DNA of 64,000 nt. Origin: Pachyseris speciosa. Taxonomy: Eukaryota; Cnidaria; Anthozoa; Scleractinia; Pachyseridae. The DNA lies in assembly GCA_016490735.1 (NCBI GenBank), contig JAEMWC010000001.1, forward strand, positions 3,410,001 through 3,474,000. Reading direction: 5' to 3'. The position numbers and the translations under genes are program-made. Of the stretch, positions 9,663 through 19,893 are shown piece by piece (the first letter of the stretch is position 1; each line of letters begins with the position of its first letter). The notes under the pieces are model-generated. The model did not search any database. It had not been told where the DNA came from and worked only from the letters and a program-made list of their open reading frames with translations.

Positions 9663-9850
9663 ACCAAAAAATGGTATAATAAAGGTTGGGGAAATGAATA
9701 CAATAACAGTAAATAATCATTATTTCTTTTTAAAAGCTTAAAATAAAATATTACCAAAAACATTCAGTATTTTTGGCTAATAGAAGCTTAAAAACAGTGG
9801 TTATCACACTGGAAAATGTTTATTATCAAATATAGATTATATTATTTTTA

Positions 9851-9930
9851 TCCTCCAGTTTCCTTAGATTGCCCTCCAGTTGCCTTAGATTGCCCTCCAG
9901 TTGCCTTTGATTGCCCTCTAGTTGCCCTCC
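9851..9930 (+). repeat. 21-bp tandem repeat, four copies
   Basis: Unit GCCCTCCAGTTGCCTTAGAT(T), with the last copies diverged. It lies between the two left-arm coding frames of the Polinton. It could be a decayed coding repeat, since 21 is divisible by three. Confidence 0.85.
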
Positions 9931-9984
9931 GTATACAATACAAACTAATAGTATATGAGACGGCATGAGTATAGTAGACTTCTC

Positions 9985-10530
9985 AATCAAGAGCAGCATA
10001 ATAAAGAAGACAGTGGAGAGTCATCTAATGAAGAAAACAATGAAAAGCTAGATACTACAGAGGGTCTTCAATATTACCACAATGAAGATAATGGTTTAGA
10101 TTATAATGAAGAATATCATAGTTAAGAAGATGAAACACCTATTATTCTCAAGCTACTTGGAATAGAAGATTGTGACGAGATTGATAACATTATGCAGAAC
10201 AAAACAATTAATCAGAAAAAGAGCTATTTATGTGAAAAAATAAATTTAATAAACAAACAAAATACTTTAAAATCCCACATCTCAAGACGATTAAATAAAG
10301 GCGATCTGAGTAATGATGAAGCAGATAGAGAAAATATGTGTTATGATGATGATAGAAAAATATTAAACCATTATCTTATTTATTTCAAAGGGCTCATGAA
10401 GAAACCTGGGAAAAATGATGTGGAAAAAAATATACATTGTTTGGACTGTCTTGATGTTATAATTAAAGAAATCAACAAAGGAAATAATACACCAAACATA
10501 ATGAAAAAATGGTGCCGGGTTATTAGATAA
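9985..10530 (+). pseudogene. Polinton-internal acidic ORF, one stop, unidentified
   Basis: A frame open from about 9985 is interrupted by one TAA near 10122 and then continues to 10530. The first half is rich in E, D and N (EDSGESSNEENNEKLDTTEG). The second half is basic and helical (INLINKQNTLKSHISRRLNK) and contains an HCLDCLD motif. It lies on the plus strand after the left-arm gene. No family is recognised. It may be a remnant of a structural or regulatory Polinton gene. Confidence 0.4.
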
Positions 10531-10729
10531 ATTACTTTCCAAAAGTGTAATAAACCCAACGAAATATAAAGAATTATACAATAAATATTTCAAAAAGATA
10601 ATGAACTACCAGAGGTATAAATTCACGCTGTACAAAAACTGCATGTCGTGCTGAGGCCATTGAAAATAATGAAACACTTTCTTCAACCTAATGAATACCA
10701 GTGTGTGCCAAAAAGAAATCATATTTAAT

Positions 10730-11110
10730 CTAACCTAATAATGTGGACTGACTATTTATTTCTGTAATGCCCATACGCCCGACTGGAAATACTATCTTCC
10801 AGTATAAATCTCTTGTCATCAAAGCAGGATAAAGAACCTTATTGATTTCATAAGATCCCACTTGGTGATTCATACTTCTGATAGTCTTCATTGTATGACG
10901 CATCTGTCTATTTTCAAACAGCACATTTTTATAGTCCTGATGTTGAATGCAATTCTTTATAACATTCTTCTTGATGCCCTTTGCGGTTCTTCCGCCTTTA
11001 TCATTGTTTTTTCACATAACTGTACATCTTTGATCTTAAACCAATGAATTCTGTGATTGGGATTCCCGCAGCCTCATCCTTAAATTTTCCGATCACTTTT
11101 TTTTTCCGAG
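10730..11110 (-). pseudogene. Polinton DNA polymerase, C-terminal end (decayed)
   Basis: The minus strand reads YKNVLFENRQMRHTMKTIRS and then NHQVGSYEINKV, followed by a degraded tail. This resembles the end of Polinton family B polymerases, after the palm and thumb. It is separated from the catalytic part by the SINE-containing insertion at 11167-11433 and has frame changes. Confidence 0.6.
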
Positions 11111-11407
11111 TTCCCATTTGATGCACAATATCTTTAACTTCTCTTATATTTACTCGCTTTGGTGATTGGTTGGTTGCATCTTTGGTATGCCTTAATGTGA
11201 CTGCGTGATGCAGTTAGCGAGGTGCTATCGCCGATATGCCTTAATGTGACTGCGCGATGCAGTTATGAGTCATATATGGTCGTTTAAAATTTGACTATGT
11301 AACTGCGTGATGCAGTTCTAGTCAATACCCACATTTCACCCTTGCTCACCATAGAGTCTCCAGTAGCTCAGTGGTTAGAGCATCCGACTAGATCACGGAG
11401 GGTCGTG

Positions 11408-11438
<31 letters not shown>

Positions 11439-11501
11439 TTCCGAGTTCCCATTTGATGCACAATATCTTTAACTTCTCTTATATTTACTCGCTTTGGTGA
11501 T
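11101..11501. repeat. 66-bp direct repeat flanking a 267-bp insertion
   Basis: The stretch CCGAGTTCCCATTTGATGCA...CGCTTTGGTGAT occurs at about 11101-11166 and again at 11434-11501. Both copies are polymerase coding sequence. The 267 bp between them is foreign. A duplication this long is not a normal target-site duplication. Confidence 0.9.
11167..11433 (+). mobile_element. tRNA-derived SINE inserted in the Polinton polymerase
   Basis: The right part (about 11356-11430) is tRNA-like: A box TAGCTCAGTGGTTAGAGC, B box GGGTTCAAATCCC, and a 3' acceptor half CTGGGGC that pairs imperfectly with its 5' partner. The left part holds three copies of GTGACTGCGTGATGCAGTT or a close relative. The mismatched acceptor stem and unusual anticodon loop argue against a working tRNA gene. 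Confidence 0.7.
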
Positions 11502-12457
11502 CACTTTTTTGTTTGATTTATCGAAAAATTGATTGTTCTCAGGATAATCGCTGTTGTCGAATTTATCTTTATCATTCCAGAAGGCCTTGTAGTCGTCTTC
11601 TGTTTCTATTTCATATGTCAAACTATCAGTATCTGTAAACAATAGTTTGGCATTATCTTTGTATTTTTGTTTGATGTAATTGTAATGGAAATCATACATC
11701 AGAGATTTGCTCAAGTCTAGGATACACATTCCAACATATGCCGGTCTATTCAATAAGAGTGTTTCCTTAGTCTTATGAACAACCACTAAATCTTTATTTA
11801 TAATCTTAGAGTTAACAAATGTCGGCTCTGAAATCATCTTCGCTAATTTCTTTTTATCTGTAACAAGTCTGATGTCAACTCGCTTTCGAAGATTCTCCAT
11901 TGTTTTACCAAATACGCTATTGTTCATCAACTTGAAGAAATCCTTCTCAAATGAGTTCTTCGCAGTAGTTCTCTTCACTGTATTAAAGTCGATGTATTTT
12001 TTCAACCAAGGAGACTGATTGAATTCCAACGCTCTATGAATCTTTGTGTCTTTCAATCCGAGAGCTGTGTAGAGCTGCAAGTTTCTGTAGTGCAAGACGT
12101 ATTTCTCTTGTTACTTAATGTTGGGATTAGCTTATATACCAAGCCGGTGGAGATATTAAACTTCTCAGCAATCTTCTTGCAATAATCAGACAACATTTCT
12201 CTACTAACCTTTATCTTCTCAGGCCCGAGAGGATAGTCATTATGTTTATCATGAAGTGATTCTGGGTACTCAAGATCAACTTCAAGTATCAAACCTGTAT
12301 CACTATCTTCATTATAACTTGAAATGTCTAAGTTATTGATATCTTTTTCAGTTAGCCATTTGAAACCGCCTGTTGGAAGATATTGTGACATAGCCCACCC
12401 ATACAAATTATTTGCATCTAAGTATGTGATATATTTTGAGGGAACTTTTTTTATCAA
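11469..12457 (-). pseudogene. Polinton DNA polymerase, catalytic palm (frameshifted)
   Basis: Protein-primed family B DNA polymerase that would copy the element. The order on the minus strand is: motif A YLDANNLYGWAMSQYLP at about 12425-12375; motif B region KLMNNSVFGKTMEN at about 11940-11890; motif C FTDTDSLTYEI at about 11640, with both catalytic aspartates. A frameshift at about 12060-12095 splits the region into two overlapping frames of 134 and 208 codons. The C-terminus is displaced by the insertion at 11167-11433. The presence of intact A, B and C motifs shows recent decay. Confidence 0.9.
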
Positions 12458-12743
12458 ATGATTTCATCTACTTATTATTAGCCGATCCATATCGATTAGC
12501 AATATAACTGATTCCCCCTCTCAACCCTTTGCAACGAACTGAAACATATCAATATCCGACAATAGCTCCAGTTTAATATTTGTCATCTTCAACATAGCAT
12601 CCCATGAGAGCCCGGGACTCGTGAAATAATGAGCTGGATCAAGTTTGTAATACAATAAACATGTTTTTCTGAAGTCTCAAACACATCAGCTAATAGGAGT
12701 ACAGCACTCTTGAGATATAAATCATGGTTATCACCTAAATTGT
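12458..12743 (-). pseudogene. Polymerase segment between exonuclease and palm, decayed
   Basis: Short protein-like pieces remain on the minus strand, but stops and frame changes prevent a continuous reading. By position it should cover the later exonuclease motifs of the polymerase. I cannot identify those motifs with confidence. Confidence 0.45.
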
Positions 12744-13370
12744 TTAATTTAAATGTTTCCCAGACTTTTTGAGCATTGTTAAGTCATTATCTGAAATGTG
12801 TTCATCATTCAACATTCTAGCTTCAAAGTCGGCGTATATCACGAATGGAGCGGCTATTTGTTTGTGATAGTTTTCGAATTTGGTAAATGCTCTGGGTTCT
12901 GGCATCTTGATAGCTTGTGCTCCGTTTATCTTAAGACAATTATCTTTATGATTATGGAGTATTTTTTGAGAACTGAAACATTGCAAACAATACATGCAAA
13001 AATGCTTTCTCTTTTTGTGGTTTGTGTGATTATACATAAATTTGTTGAAATCCTTAATTAAGACATAATGGTTTACAAACGAATTTCTTTGGAACATGAA
13101 AACATCCCCGTCTTCATTCTTATATGTCTGCAACACTCCAAGCCAATAATCTTCATCAGTAGGTTTTCCTTTGATAAACTCCTCCTTTTCACCGCTTATT
13201 AGCAACAAATTCAAACAGTCTTCATATTTCTCTTTTGAAATATAAGAGGGATATGTTTGACCGTTTTCATAGCCGAAAACATTAACATTGATATTATTTT
13301 GCTTTTCAATTCTATCGTAATTTTTGACTGAAACAGGAAACTCAACTCCAGAGTAATCCAATTTTTTCAA
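12744..13370 (-). pseudogene. Polinton DNA polymerase, exonuclease N-terminal part
   Basis: A 208-codon frame. A cysteine/histidine cluster (HFCMYCLQCFSSQKILHNHK, about residues 118-137) is followed by the Exo I motif YADFE (about residue 178). This is the layout of Polinton polymerases, where a C2H2-like finger precedes the proofreading exonuclease. It overlaps the upstream frame by 29 bp in a different register, so one frameshift separates them. It ends at a stop before the remaining exonuclease motifs. Confidence 0.85.
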
Positions 13371-14049
13371 TTAATGGTATATCTGTTCTCTTTTTCATTC
13401 TCTCAGGGTGTATGTCTTGTGGATTTAAATGCCTGATGTGACACCATCTGAAGCATTGATTGTCTTCATTTTTTATGTTAACAAGACTTTTAGCTGGATT
13501 CTGTAATTCCTTTGGTAGTTTGATATATGTTGATCCCTTCATTGGTTCGTGTTTCGCTATATTTAGGTAGTGACCTTCAACAGATTTAACTGTCCAGTTC
13601 GACCTTTCTGAAATCCAAACAGCTATCTTATTTAAGATATATTCTTGAGCGGTCTGAAGATTGGATTTAATCTCGTTGTCGTTGGTGATTGTGAGAGCAG
13701 GGCTGTTGAAGTATGCTATTTGCTTAATTGCTGTATTTCGATCTTTTGGTTTCTCGAATGTGATTTTCAAAGTCTCAACGAATTTAAAACCTTTCATTGA
13801 ATTCAATATCTTTTCCATATTTCGCTCAATAGCAATTCTCGTAGTTTGTAATTGTTGGAGTGAATCTTTATTGTTTTTAATCCCAGTTGAAAACGATTTT
13901 ACATATCCTTCTAACGCTTTTTCAACTTCCTCTATCTCTGTTCTTGGAGTTGGGATTGGTTTAGTGGTTTTCTTTCTCGACGCTGGAATGGGTCTATCTC
14001 TAAATTCTGCTGGTGGAGGAATGATATTCTCCTCATATTTTTGAACCAT
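13342..14049 (-). pseudogene. Polinton DNA polymerase, N-terminal region
   Basis: A 235-codon frame containing proline-rich repeats (DRPIPASRKKTTKPIPTPR), then a helical stretch, then CFRWCHIRHLNPQDIHPERM, the region just before the exonuclease in Polinton polymerases. It joins the leader at 14123-14347 across a T-run of five here versus six in the adjacent duplicate. A one-base indel therefore accounts for the break. Confidence 0.8.
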
Positions 14050-14175
14050 TTGATTTACTCTCTTGCGAGGTGTTGGAATGGGTCTATCTCTGAATTCTGC
14101 TGGTGGAGGAATGATATTCTCCTCATATTTTTTGAACCATTTGATTTACTCTCTTGCGAGGTGTTGGAATGGGTC
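13980..14175 (-). repeat. 91-bp tandem duplication in the polymerase N-terminus
   Basis: The block TGGAATGGGTCTATCTC(T)...CTCTTGCGAGGTGT is present twice (starting at about 13984 and about 14075), with a third partial start at 14164. The copies differ by one T in a T-run and one or two substitutions. The repeat encodes a proline-rich DRPIP...IPPPAEF unit. Confidence 0.85.
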
Positions 14176-14347
14176 TATCTTTTTTATTGTCTTCATTGAG
14201 ACTAACAGATTGCTTCATCTCATCGACATTTATTTTGGGTTTATTATTTTTCATATTTTCAGCGAGACTCACAAGTTGCTTCATCTCATCGACATTCATT
14301 TGTCTTAAACTATTCAACAATTTTCTGACAATAGAATTCTTATCCAT
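14123..14347 (-). CDS. Polymerase leader encoded in the right terminal repeat
   Basis: Starts at ATG 14347 with MDKNSIVRKLLNSLRQMNVD and ends in proline/arginine-rich PIPTPRKR. It contains two NVDEMKQ-SVSL repeats at about residues 18-30 and 39-51. The same leader begins the left-arm gene at 8978, because it lies in the inverted repeat. No catalytic domain is seen; a role in protein interaction is only suggested by the PxPR motifs. Confidence 0.7.
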   Translation of the reverse strand: MDKNSIVRKLLNSLRQMNVDEMKQLVSLAENMKNNKPKINVDEMKQSVSLNEDNKKDRPIPTPRKRVNQMVQKI

Positions 14348-14946
14348 ACTACCTATACTATTAGGTTAGATAAAGTGTCTTTATGATTTGAGAGTTTCAG
14401 ACGGTTTCCGTTCGATTTAGCTATTTTTCAGTAACTAATCGTTTGAAACTATTTAATATAGCTGTTTCTCGGTGAATACTGCTAGAATCCATATTTTGGT
14501 GTTTGGGGTCTGATGGAGTCAACATTTGGAAACATTGAGTATAAATTTCATGATGTAATAAAAAGTTATGTCGTCATTTTGTGTCGGGTTGTAGAACTCG
14601 GGCTGAAACGCACGAAAATGGGGTTAATGTCTACTACATTTTTTTGTTTTTCACAACATGGAAAATGCAAATATCGACAGAACTCGGGCTGTAACGCATG
14701 AAAATGATACTAATACGACTGAAAATCCAGTTTTTTTGGGCACACTAAGTTGCAGAACTCGGGCTGAAACGCACGAAAATGATACTAATACGGCTGAAAA
14801 ATTGGTCTGAAAATGGTCATTTTTTGATGATTTTGAAAATTGGTGGAAAATGAAAAATGTAGAACTCGGACTGAAACACACGAAAAAGGGGTTAATTTGA
14901 CCCAAAATTTCAAAAATGTCCTGGTACCCCCATATAGTACACTACT
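14164..14946 (-). repeat. Polinton right terminal inverted repeat
   Basis: Inverted copy of 8380-9162, with the same four-fold motif and coding leader. The outer end is followed at once by the ACCCTG duplication. Differences from the left repeat are few and mostly single bases, including T-run length. Confidence 0.9.
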
Positions 14947-15065
14947 ACCCTGGGAACGAGGTTGAGGCTGGTTTACACAGTGACATAAGCATGTTTGTTT
15001 TACAGAGGAGAAAATGGAAAATGGAAAAGATTCCTTTTTCTTATGCTTATGTTTTACCCTGGGCG

Positions 15066-15510
15066 CCAGAGGTTTATTTTTCCTAGCGAGTTCGGCGGTT
15101 AACCCGCTAAACGCAGAGGGAACGGAGACGCGAAAAAATAAGAACCACTGGTCACGGCAGTTGAGAACCTCACTTCTATGCAATTTCGAAGTAAGATATC
15201 TCGGCAAACCGGTTTTCTACAGTGTTTGCTTGTTTTCATAATTTGACAAGACGTTTCGCCGCGGTGATGCCTAAAACCGCTTGCTTGTGTCTCGTGTAAA
15301 TAGCGAAATTCCTGAGCTGCGTTTCCACAACCAGGGTAAAATTATAGCGTCTATAAAAAGTGTTTAAATTTGTTAATTTTTGGATCTGGAAGGTTCAATT
15401 TTTTCGACGGTGTCTACGGGAGACAGACAAAGATAGCTACGATCGAGGTTGTACCCTGGGTGCCAGAGGTTATTTTTTTCCATTTGAAGGAGGAAATTAC
15501 GTGGCGAACC
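15066..15510. repeat. Partial copies of the CCAGAGGTTATTTTT MITE end
   Basis: GCGCCAGAGGTTTATTTTTCC at 15064 and TGCCAGAGGTTATTTTTTTC at 15461 are both preceded by ACCCTGGG. They match the ends of the complete MITEs at 15694 and 24248 and appear to be outer ends of larger, decayed copies. No coding sequence is seen between them. Confidence 0.6.
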
Positions 15511-15693
15511 AGCCACCAACCACTTTTCTTTTGTAAGCCTTTCTCTCACTAAAAACCGGTTTTTGTGGCTCCTGGGGTGCATTATTACCGTTCAACCAAT
15601 GAAATTGAGTGTTAGATCGTTTTTCACTACGAAAACCAATCAGCTATCGAGTTCAATATCTGAATTCATGGAAGTGAGGTTCTCGGCCCGTGA

Positions 15694-15788
15694 CCAGAGG
15701 TTATTTTTTTCCCTCGACGCTTCGCGCCTCGTTGACGCGGCTTCGACGCGGAAATTACCTCCTTCAAATGGAAAAAAATAACCTCTGG
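15694..15788. mobile_element. MITE, 95 bp, CCAGAGGTTATTTTTTTCC ends
   Basis: Begins CCAGAGGTTATTTTTTTCC and ends with its reverse complement, around a short CG-rich core (CTTCGCGCCTCG). A sister copy of the same length lies at 24248-24342. Confidence 0.85.
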
Positions 15789-16055
15789 CACCGCTAACAC
15801 TCGTCAAGGTCTTCCCACGCATTCTACACACGAAATTCTCAATCCTTATATTAGGCCTACAATCAATGAGTGAGTAGCTGATTATGAAAATGAACAAGTC
15901 AAGGTTCAGTGGCCGAGAAGACTAAAGTGAACACGCTGACTGAACAGCTGGAAAGCTTGCCGAGAAAATGTTGTGTCGGGGTACAATGAAAAGGTAGCCA
16001 CAGCGGTGGATAATGTTTATTATTTATGCGCAATTTCAAACCAATAGCGAGATAC
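15789..16055. other. No gene recognised
   Basis: Nothing supportable on either strand. Confidence 0.4.
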
Positions 16056-16140
16056 TGCAACACGATTAGCGACGCTGTTTCGCAGACGTCCCTTTTCCGC
16101 GTGCAACAAAGGAAGTTGGAGACGTCTGTACGCAGGCTAG
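16056..16140 (-). repeat. Inverted copy of the TAGCCTGCGTGCAGACGTC repeat
   Basis: Reverse complement of the repeat at 2086-2160, ending GTACGCAGGCTAGC. A third partial copy (GTGCAGACGTCTCCTATTTC) starts at 16730. Confidence 0.75.
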
Positions 16141-16230
16141 CTAACAGGAGTGGAGGTCCGTACTGAGCACGAAGCGCGAGACAAGAGCGCGGAATGCGAG
16201 GCGAGAGGGAGAGAAAAATAACTTACTTAC

Positions 16231-17427
16231 TTGTTCTTACTTCTATACGTCCAGCTGCACGTACGTAAACGCCCGAAGACGCAGCCCGCGTTGTGGTTGT
16301 TTCTTTTGCGAAACGAAGGAATGGAACGTGTAATCTGGTTCGCGAAGCTTTCGATCTGTTGTAAACTAACTCACCTAGCTATAAGGATTTACATCAAAAT
16401 CAATGTAACACAAAATACAACAGACGTACCTAAAACAAAAGTTAAGCTGAACAGGAACATCGTGGCTTCCGAGTTCGATTATCAAAGTGAAAACTTCAAA
16501 AAGAAGGTGGCAGTGTATTGTCCCCGATTGCACAAGCCTTATCATCAGGTGAGTGAGTATTATTTTCGGTACTTCTGTCGTCACGCCAACTATGTCAGTA
16601 TAAAATTTCATTGGACGCTCTAAATGGGCAACGCTCAATATACCCAACAACATCCATCGAAAGGCCCTATTATCTTCGGTCAGTTCGGTCATTCCAGTGA
16701 CGTCATGCTTCGTTTCGCAATAAGACACGCGTGCAGACGTCTCCTATTTCCTTTGTTGCACGTGGAAAACAAAGGGATCAAAGTACAACTGTGATGAAGT
16801 CGTGGATATGAAACTTTATTTGCTATAAAGGAGATTAAGCAAGGTGACTCGAGGAAACGGCGTTTTAACTAGTTTAAACGCGTAAAAGCTCTTCCTGGAA
16901 AGTGTTTAAACAATATTTTAATACGTTTAAACGGCCAGCACTTATGAGCATCATTTTGTTTTTGTTCATGAGCTTATTAACGCAATTTAACTCGGGGTGC
17001 ATATTTACATATTTGCGTTTGAATGAATTATCGAGACAGGGAGATATCGCGAGAATTAAAACAATGTACTCCTTTTGAAAGCTCAACAGGTTTCTGTCTT
17101 GTCCGTATGGTCGGATAAATATCAGGCAAAAGGACGATTTCGCCAAAACGAAGCCAGCCAAACACTGTAGTATTTCGGGGAAAGTTGTTACACAATGCTG
17201 TCAAACGAACGCAACGAAATTTGACATACGCAAATGAAGCTTTTTCTGCGGATGTGAAATGCAACATTTGCCGTCGTTTTCTTAAATAATCACTGATGCC
17301 ATGTTTTTAGGATATTAAAGTAAACAAGTTTCATTCAAAATTTTACTGAAAAAAAAATGGCGCGTTTAGTTAAAACGAAGAGTATTTCTCAAAGCAAACT
17401 TGTGTTTATACATTGTGGCTAGACGTA
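16231..17427. other. No gene recognised; one weak exon-like stretch
   Basis: The plus frame at 16440-16548 ends CATCAG|GTGAGT, a plausible splice donor, but no homology or partner exon is seen. At about 16660-16710 a segment (ATCTTCGGTCAGTTC then GTGACGTCAT) is shared in inverted orientation with about 36540-36590, which suggests repeat DNA. I would not call a gene here. Confidence 0.35.
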
Positions 17428-17429
17428 CC

Positions 17430-18149
17430 CTGGCTCCAGAGGCCCGTTGAAAAAAATAAATATCCCTGAAGAGCCAAAATAAAACGCGAGAGACGGGCCT
17501 CTGGTCGCACGAGCCGAGAAACTTATTTCTTTGGGACAGAATTTGTCCCAGTCTGCTGATTGGTTCTTCAAATAAACAATAACTCTGATTGGCTTAGGAA
17601 AAGCGTGGCTTCCCAGCCGACAAACCGGTTTGGACAGAAAATATGGCGGCTGCTCGCGGTTTGGCCAGTGATATTAGAGAGTTTAAAGATTGAGGTTTTT
17701 CGGCATTTCCCGCGAACCGCGAACGTCAAGAAGTCACGTGACCAGTGCCTTGCCGTCAGGTTTGCGGTTTGAGGTTCACGTTTGTACGGCTAGACCACGC
17801 TCTTAGAGGTAAGTGATTTACCGCAAGGATTTTTGCACCCTAAAACATCACAATCCCACGTTTGAGAGGAAATACTACTTTTACGAACTCTTTCGCCTAT
17901 TAATTATCGAATTCTTTTTCATAGAAACGCAGTTTTTAAGACGATTTCTCAGCTAAAATAGAAGTGAACGAATGAATGAAAACAAACATGGCGACCGGCT
18001 ACTTGCTACCCGCGAATCTTAAGTCCGAATACGGGTAGACAGCTAACGTGAAACCGCTAACCGCAAACCCCCGTTTGCCGTTTGCGGTAAGATGGCCAAA
18101 CCTCGATCTTTAGGTCTCTTTTTTTTTTTCAACGGGCCTCTGGAGCCAG
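17430..18149. mobile_element. 720-bp element with CTGGCTCCAGAGGCCCGTTG ends
   Basis: Left end CTGGCTCCAGAGGCCCGTTG then an A-run; the right end is the inverse. A second inverted pair inside (about 17686 and 18113, AAAGAT-GAGGTTT) suggests a nested element. No ORF is seen. No clear target duplication is visible. Confidence 0.7.
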
Positions 18150-18179
18150 AGTAGAACTGCTGTTCATTGGAGTCCAAAT

Positions 18180-18430
18180 TTCCATTGCAAAAAGAAGCGT
18201 TGTTGGCGTTCCTAAGCCGGAAGGATGCGTTGGCTGTTTTACGACGAGTTGTGCTAAATCCTTAATCTTGAAATTGTTCCAGCAATTTGCGCCTGTTTTC
18301 ATGACCTACATGTCCTTTTGGTGATCTGCCCACTCTCTAGCTGCCCTCATTGACTCACACATTCAAGAGCTTGCCGATCGCGGTATTGCAGCCTGCTCTC
18401 TTGGTTATTATAGCGTTCTGGTTGACGACA
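18180..18430 (+). pseudogene. RecQ-type helicase relic
   Basis: Decayed frames read LQKEALLAFLSRKDALAVL, then TSCAKSLI (Walker A-like), then VICPLSS and LIDSHIQELADRGIAACSLG. This is the order of the Q motif, Walker A and motif Ia in RecQ-family helicases. One or more frameshifts fall between the pieces. It may be a further copy of the kind of helicase carried by the TAGCCT elements, or a host gene fragment. Confidence 0.5.
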
Positions 18431-18448
18431 TACATGTGTTAAAGCTTA

Positions 18449-18850
18449 TTATTCAGGAGGAAAGGTGGCGAAAATTCCTACAAAGCAAAGGTGTGCTTCA
18501 TTTCTGAAAATTTTCAAGGCTCCATTTAAGTTTTCTAACTTTTTCCAACTCTCGTCTGCATTTCGTGCAGAACCGAGAAGAGGCATCATCTCATTTACAA
18601 AGTTACAAACAGGAAATCCCAAAATATCGGATAATCGCGCCACAACGGTCTGACACGTCTAGCTTCTTGGCATTTTCGCCATGGAATGAATTTAATTTCC
18701 CGTAGCCATAAACTATCTAACTCGTGTTACAAACCCTGCAAAAGTAGTCGAAGAATGAGCGGACAAATTTAACCGGCGTAATAACCTCCTCAACATTTCC
18801 AGCATACCGATAAGTTTTCACGGTTCACTGCAATACGCACTGATGTCAGA
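18449..18850. other. No gene recognised
   Basis: An open minus-strand frame (18449-18643, containing ILGFPVCNFVNEMMPLLGSA) has no recognisable domain and no splice context. Left uncalled. Confidence 0.35.
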
Positions 18851-19019
18851 AATGTCAACAACAACAACAAAAACAACAATCTTTATTATTTACACCTTTT
18901 CTTACAATTAGCATTACATTTTTTAAAGGAATTTAGATCTGTAAAAAGGGGAAAAAAAAGCTAAACCTTACCATTTAAAGGTGTCTAGGGGCTAAGTAAA
19001 CGTAAGTTTTCTAGTTTAG

Positions 19020-19345
19020 CCCTAGCTAAGGAAAGTTAATTAAACATTGTAGCAGATACGACAAGAACAACACAGAAACAACAACAGATACACACATTTA
19101 AAAAACTAAGATGACGAAAAAATAAGCAATATATAGGGCCGTCGTTTGGCAATGATTTTACTTACTGGATTGAGTTTTAATAGCCCCTAGCTAAGGAAAG
19201 TTAATTAAACAAATTGTAGCAGATACGACAAGAACAACACAGAAACAACAACAGATACACACATTTAAAAACTAAGACGAAAAAATAAGCACATATATAG
19301 GCAGTCGTTGGCATGATTTTACTTACTGGATTGAGTTTTAAGAAG
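19020..19345 (-). repeat. Tandem duplication of about 162 bp in the LINE 3' region
   Basis: The segment from CCTAGCTAAGGAAAGTTAAT to TACTTACTGGATTGAGTTTT appears twice in a row. The copies differ almost only by short indels, many in homopolymers. Confidence 0.9.
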
Positions 19346-19834
19346 AAATTCTTTTAATTTGCCAGGAAAGGTAAAAGTGTTAAGATTTTTCAAGCTAGTT
19401 GGAAGATCTTGCCAAAGGTCAACTACAATTGAAGATACTGATTGTTTTCCAATGTTGGTTCTTGTGCACGGCTTATAAAAATTTTTATTAGTGGCATATC
19501 TGGTATTATAACTATGAATATCAGTAGCATACTGAAAATAGTTTTCAAAGATGTTTGGTAGTGCTTTGCTATGCCAACGATGTGCAAATTTAAGTGCTTG
19601 CAATTTAAAGATAGAATTAACTGATAGGATATCTAATAGGTTCAATAAAGGAAAAGCACTTTCAGTGTTCTTTCCATGAGTAGTGGCAAAAAATATTGTT
19701 CTTATTACTGTGTTTTGTTTTGTTTGTACTTTTTTGATTTGAGTTTTGTACCCACTCCCCCATGCAAGAATAGCATAAGATATGTAGGGATTGACAAGAC
19801 TATAATAAAGTTGTTTTAATTGGGCTAGAGACAT
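19319..19834 (-). pseudogene. LINE ORF2, C-terminal region
   Basis: A 171-codon frame with the LYYSLVNPYISYAILAWGSG motif typical of the region after the reverse transcriptase in CR1/Jockey-type LINEs. Near the end lies SSIVVDLWQDLPTSLKNLNT. It is separated from the RT frame by a frameshift near 19890. The fragment at 37150 has the matching region (LYYALIYPFLIYGIIAWGNT). Confidence 0.85.
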
Positions 19835-19893
19835 ATAATGCCTTAGTTTGCTAAAAATCCCAGTATTTCGGGCAATTCTAGAGCAGACGTATG

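Larger units (their letters stand above)
8380..14946. mobile_element. Maverick/Polinton element, internally deleted
   Basis: It has inverted terminal repeats of about 783 bp (8380-9162 and 14164-14946) and a 6-bp target duplication ACCCTG (8374-8379 and 14947-14952), the size typical for Polintons. It encodes a protein-primed family B DNA polymerase on the minus strand. At 6.57 kb it is far shorter than the usual 15-20 kb. I see no retroviral-type integrase, packaging ATPase, protease or capsid genes, so it cannot be autonomous. The ends read (T/A)GTAGT(A/G)TACTATATGG. Confidence 0.9.
6668..14964. mobile_element. Mutator-like non-autonomous element split by a Polinton
   Basis: Left terminal repeat: CAACCTCGTTCCCAGGGTCT from 6668, continuing to about 6750. 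The right repeat is its inverted copy at 8305-8379, completed by 14953-14964 (GGAACGAGGTTG). The two parts are separated by the Polinton at 8380-14946. A 9-bp direct repeat AGGCTGGTT flanks the whole (6659-6667 and 14965-14973), which fits the Mutator superfamily. Without the Polinton the element is about 1.7 kb and has no transposase. Confidence 0.8.

Noticed and set aside
11356..11430. Functional tRNA gene
   Set aside because: Acceptor stem mismatched, anticodon loop abnormal, embedded in a repeat within a transposon gene.
16375..16728. 117-codon minus-strand ORF
   Set aside because: No domain or splice context, and it overlaps a dispersed repeat.
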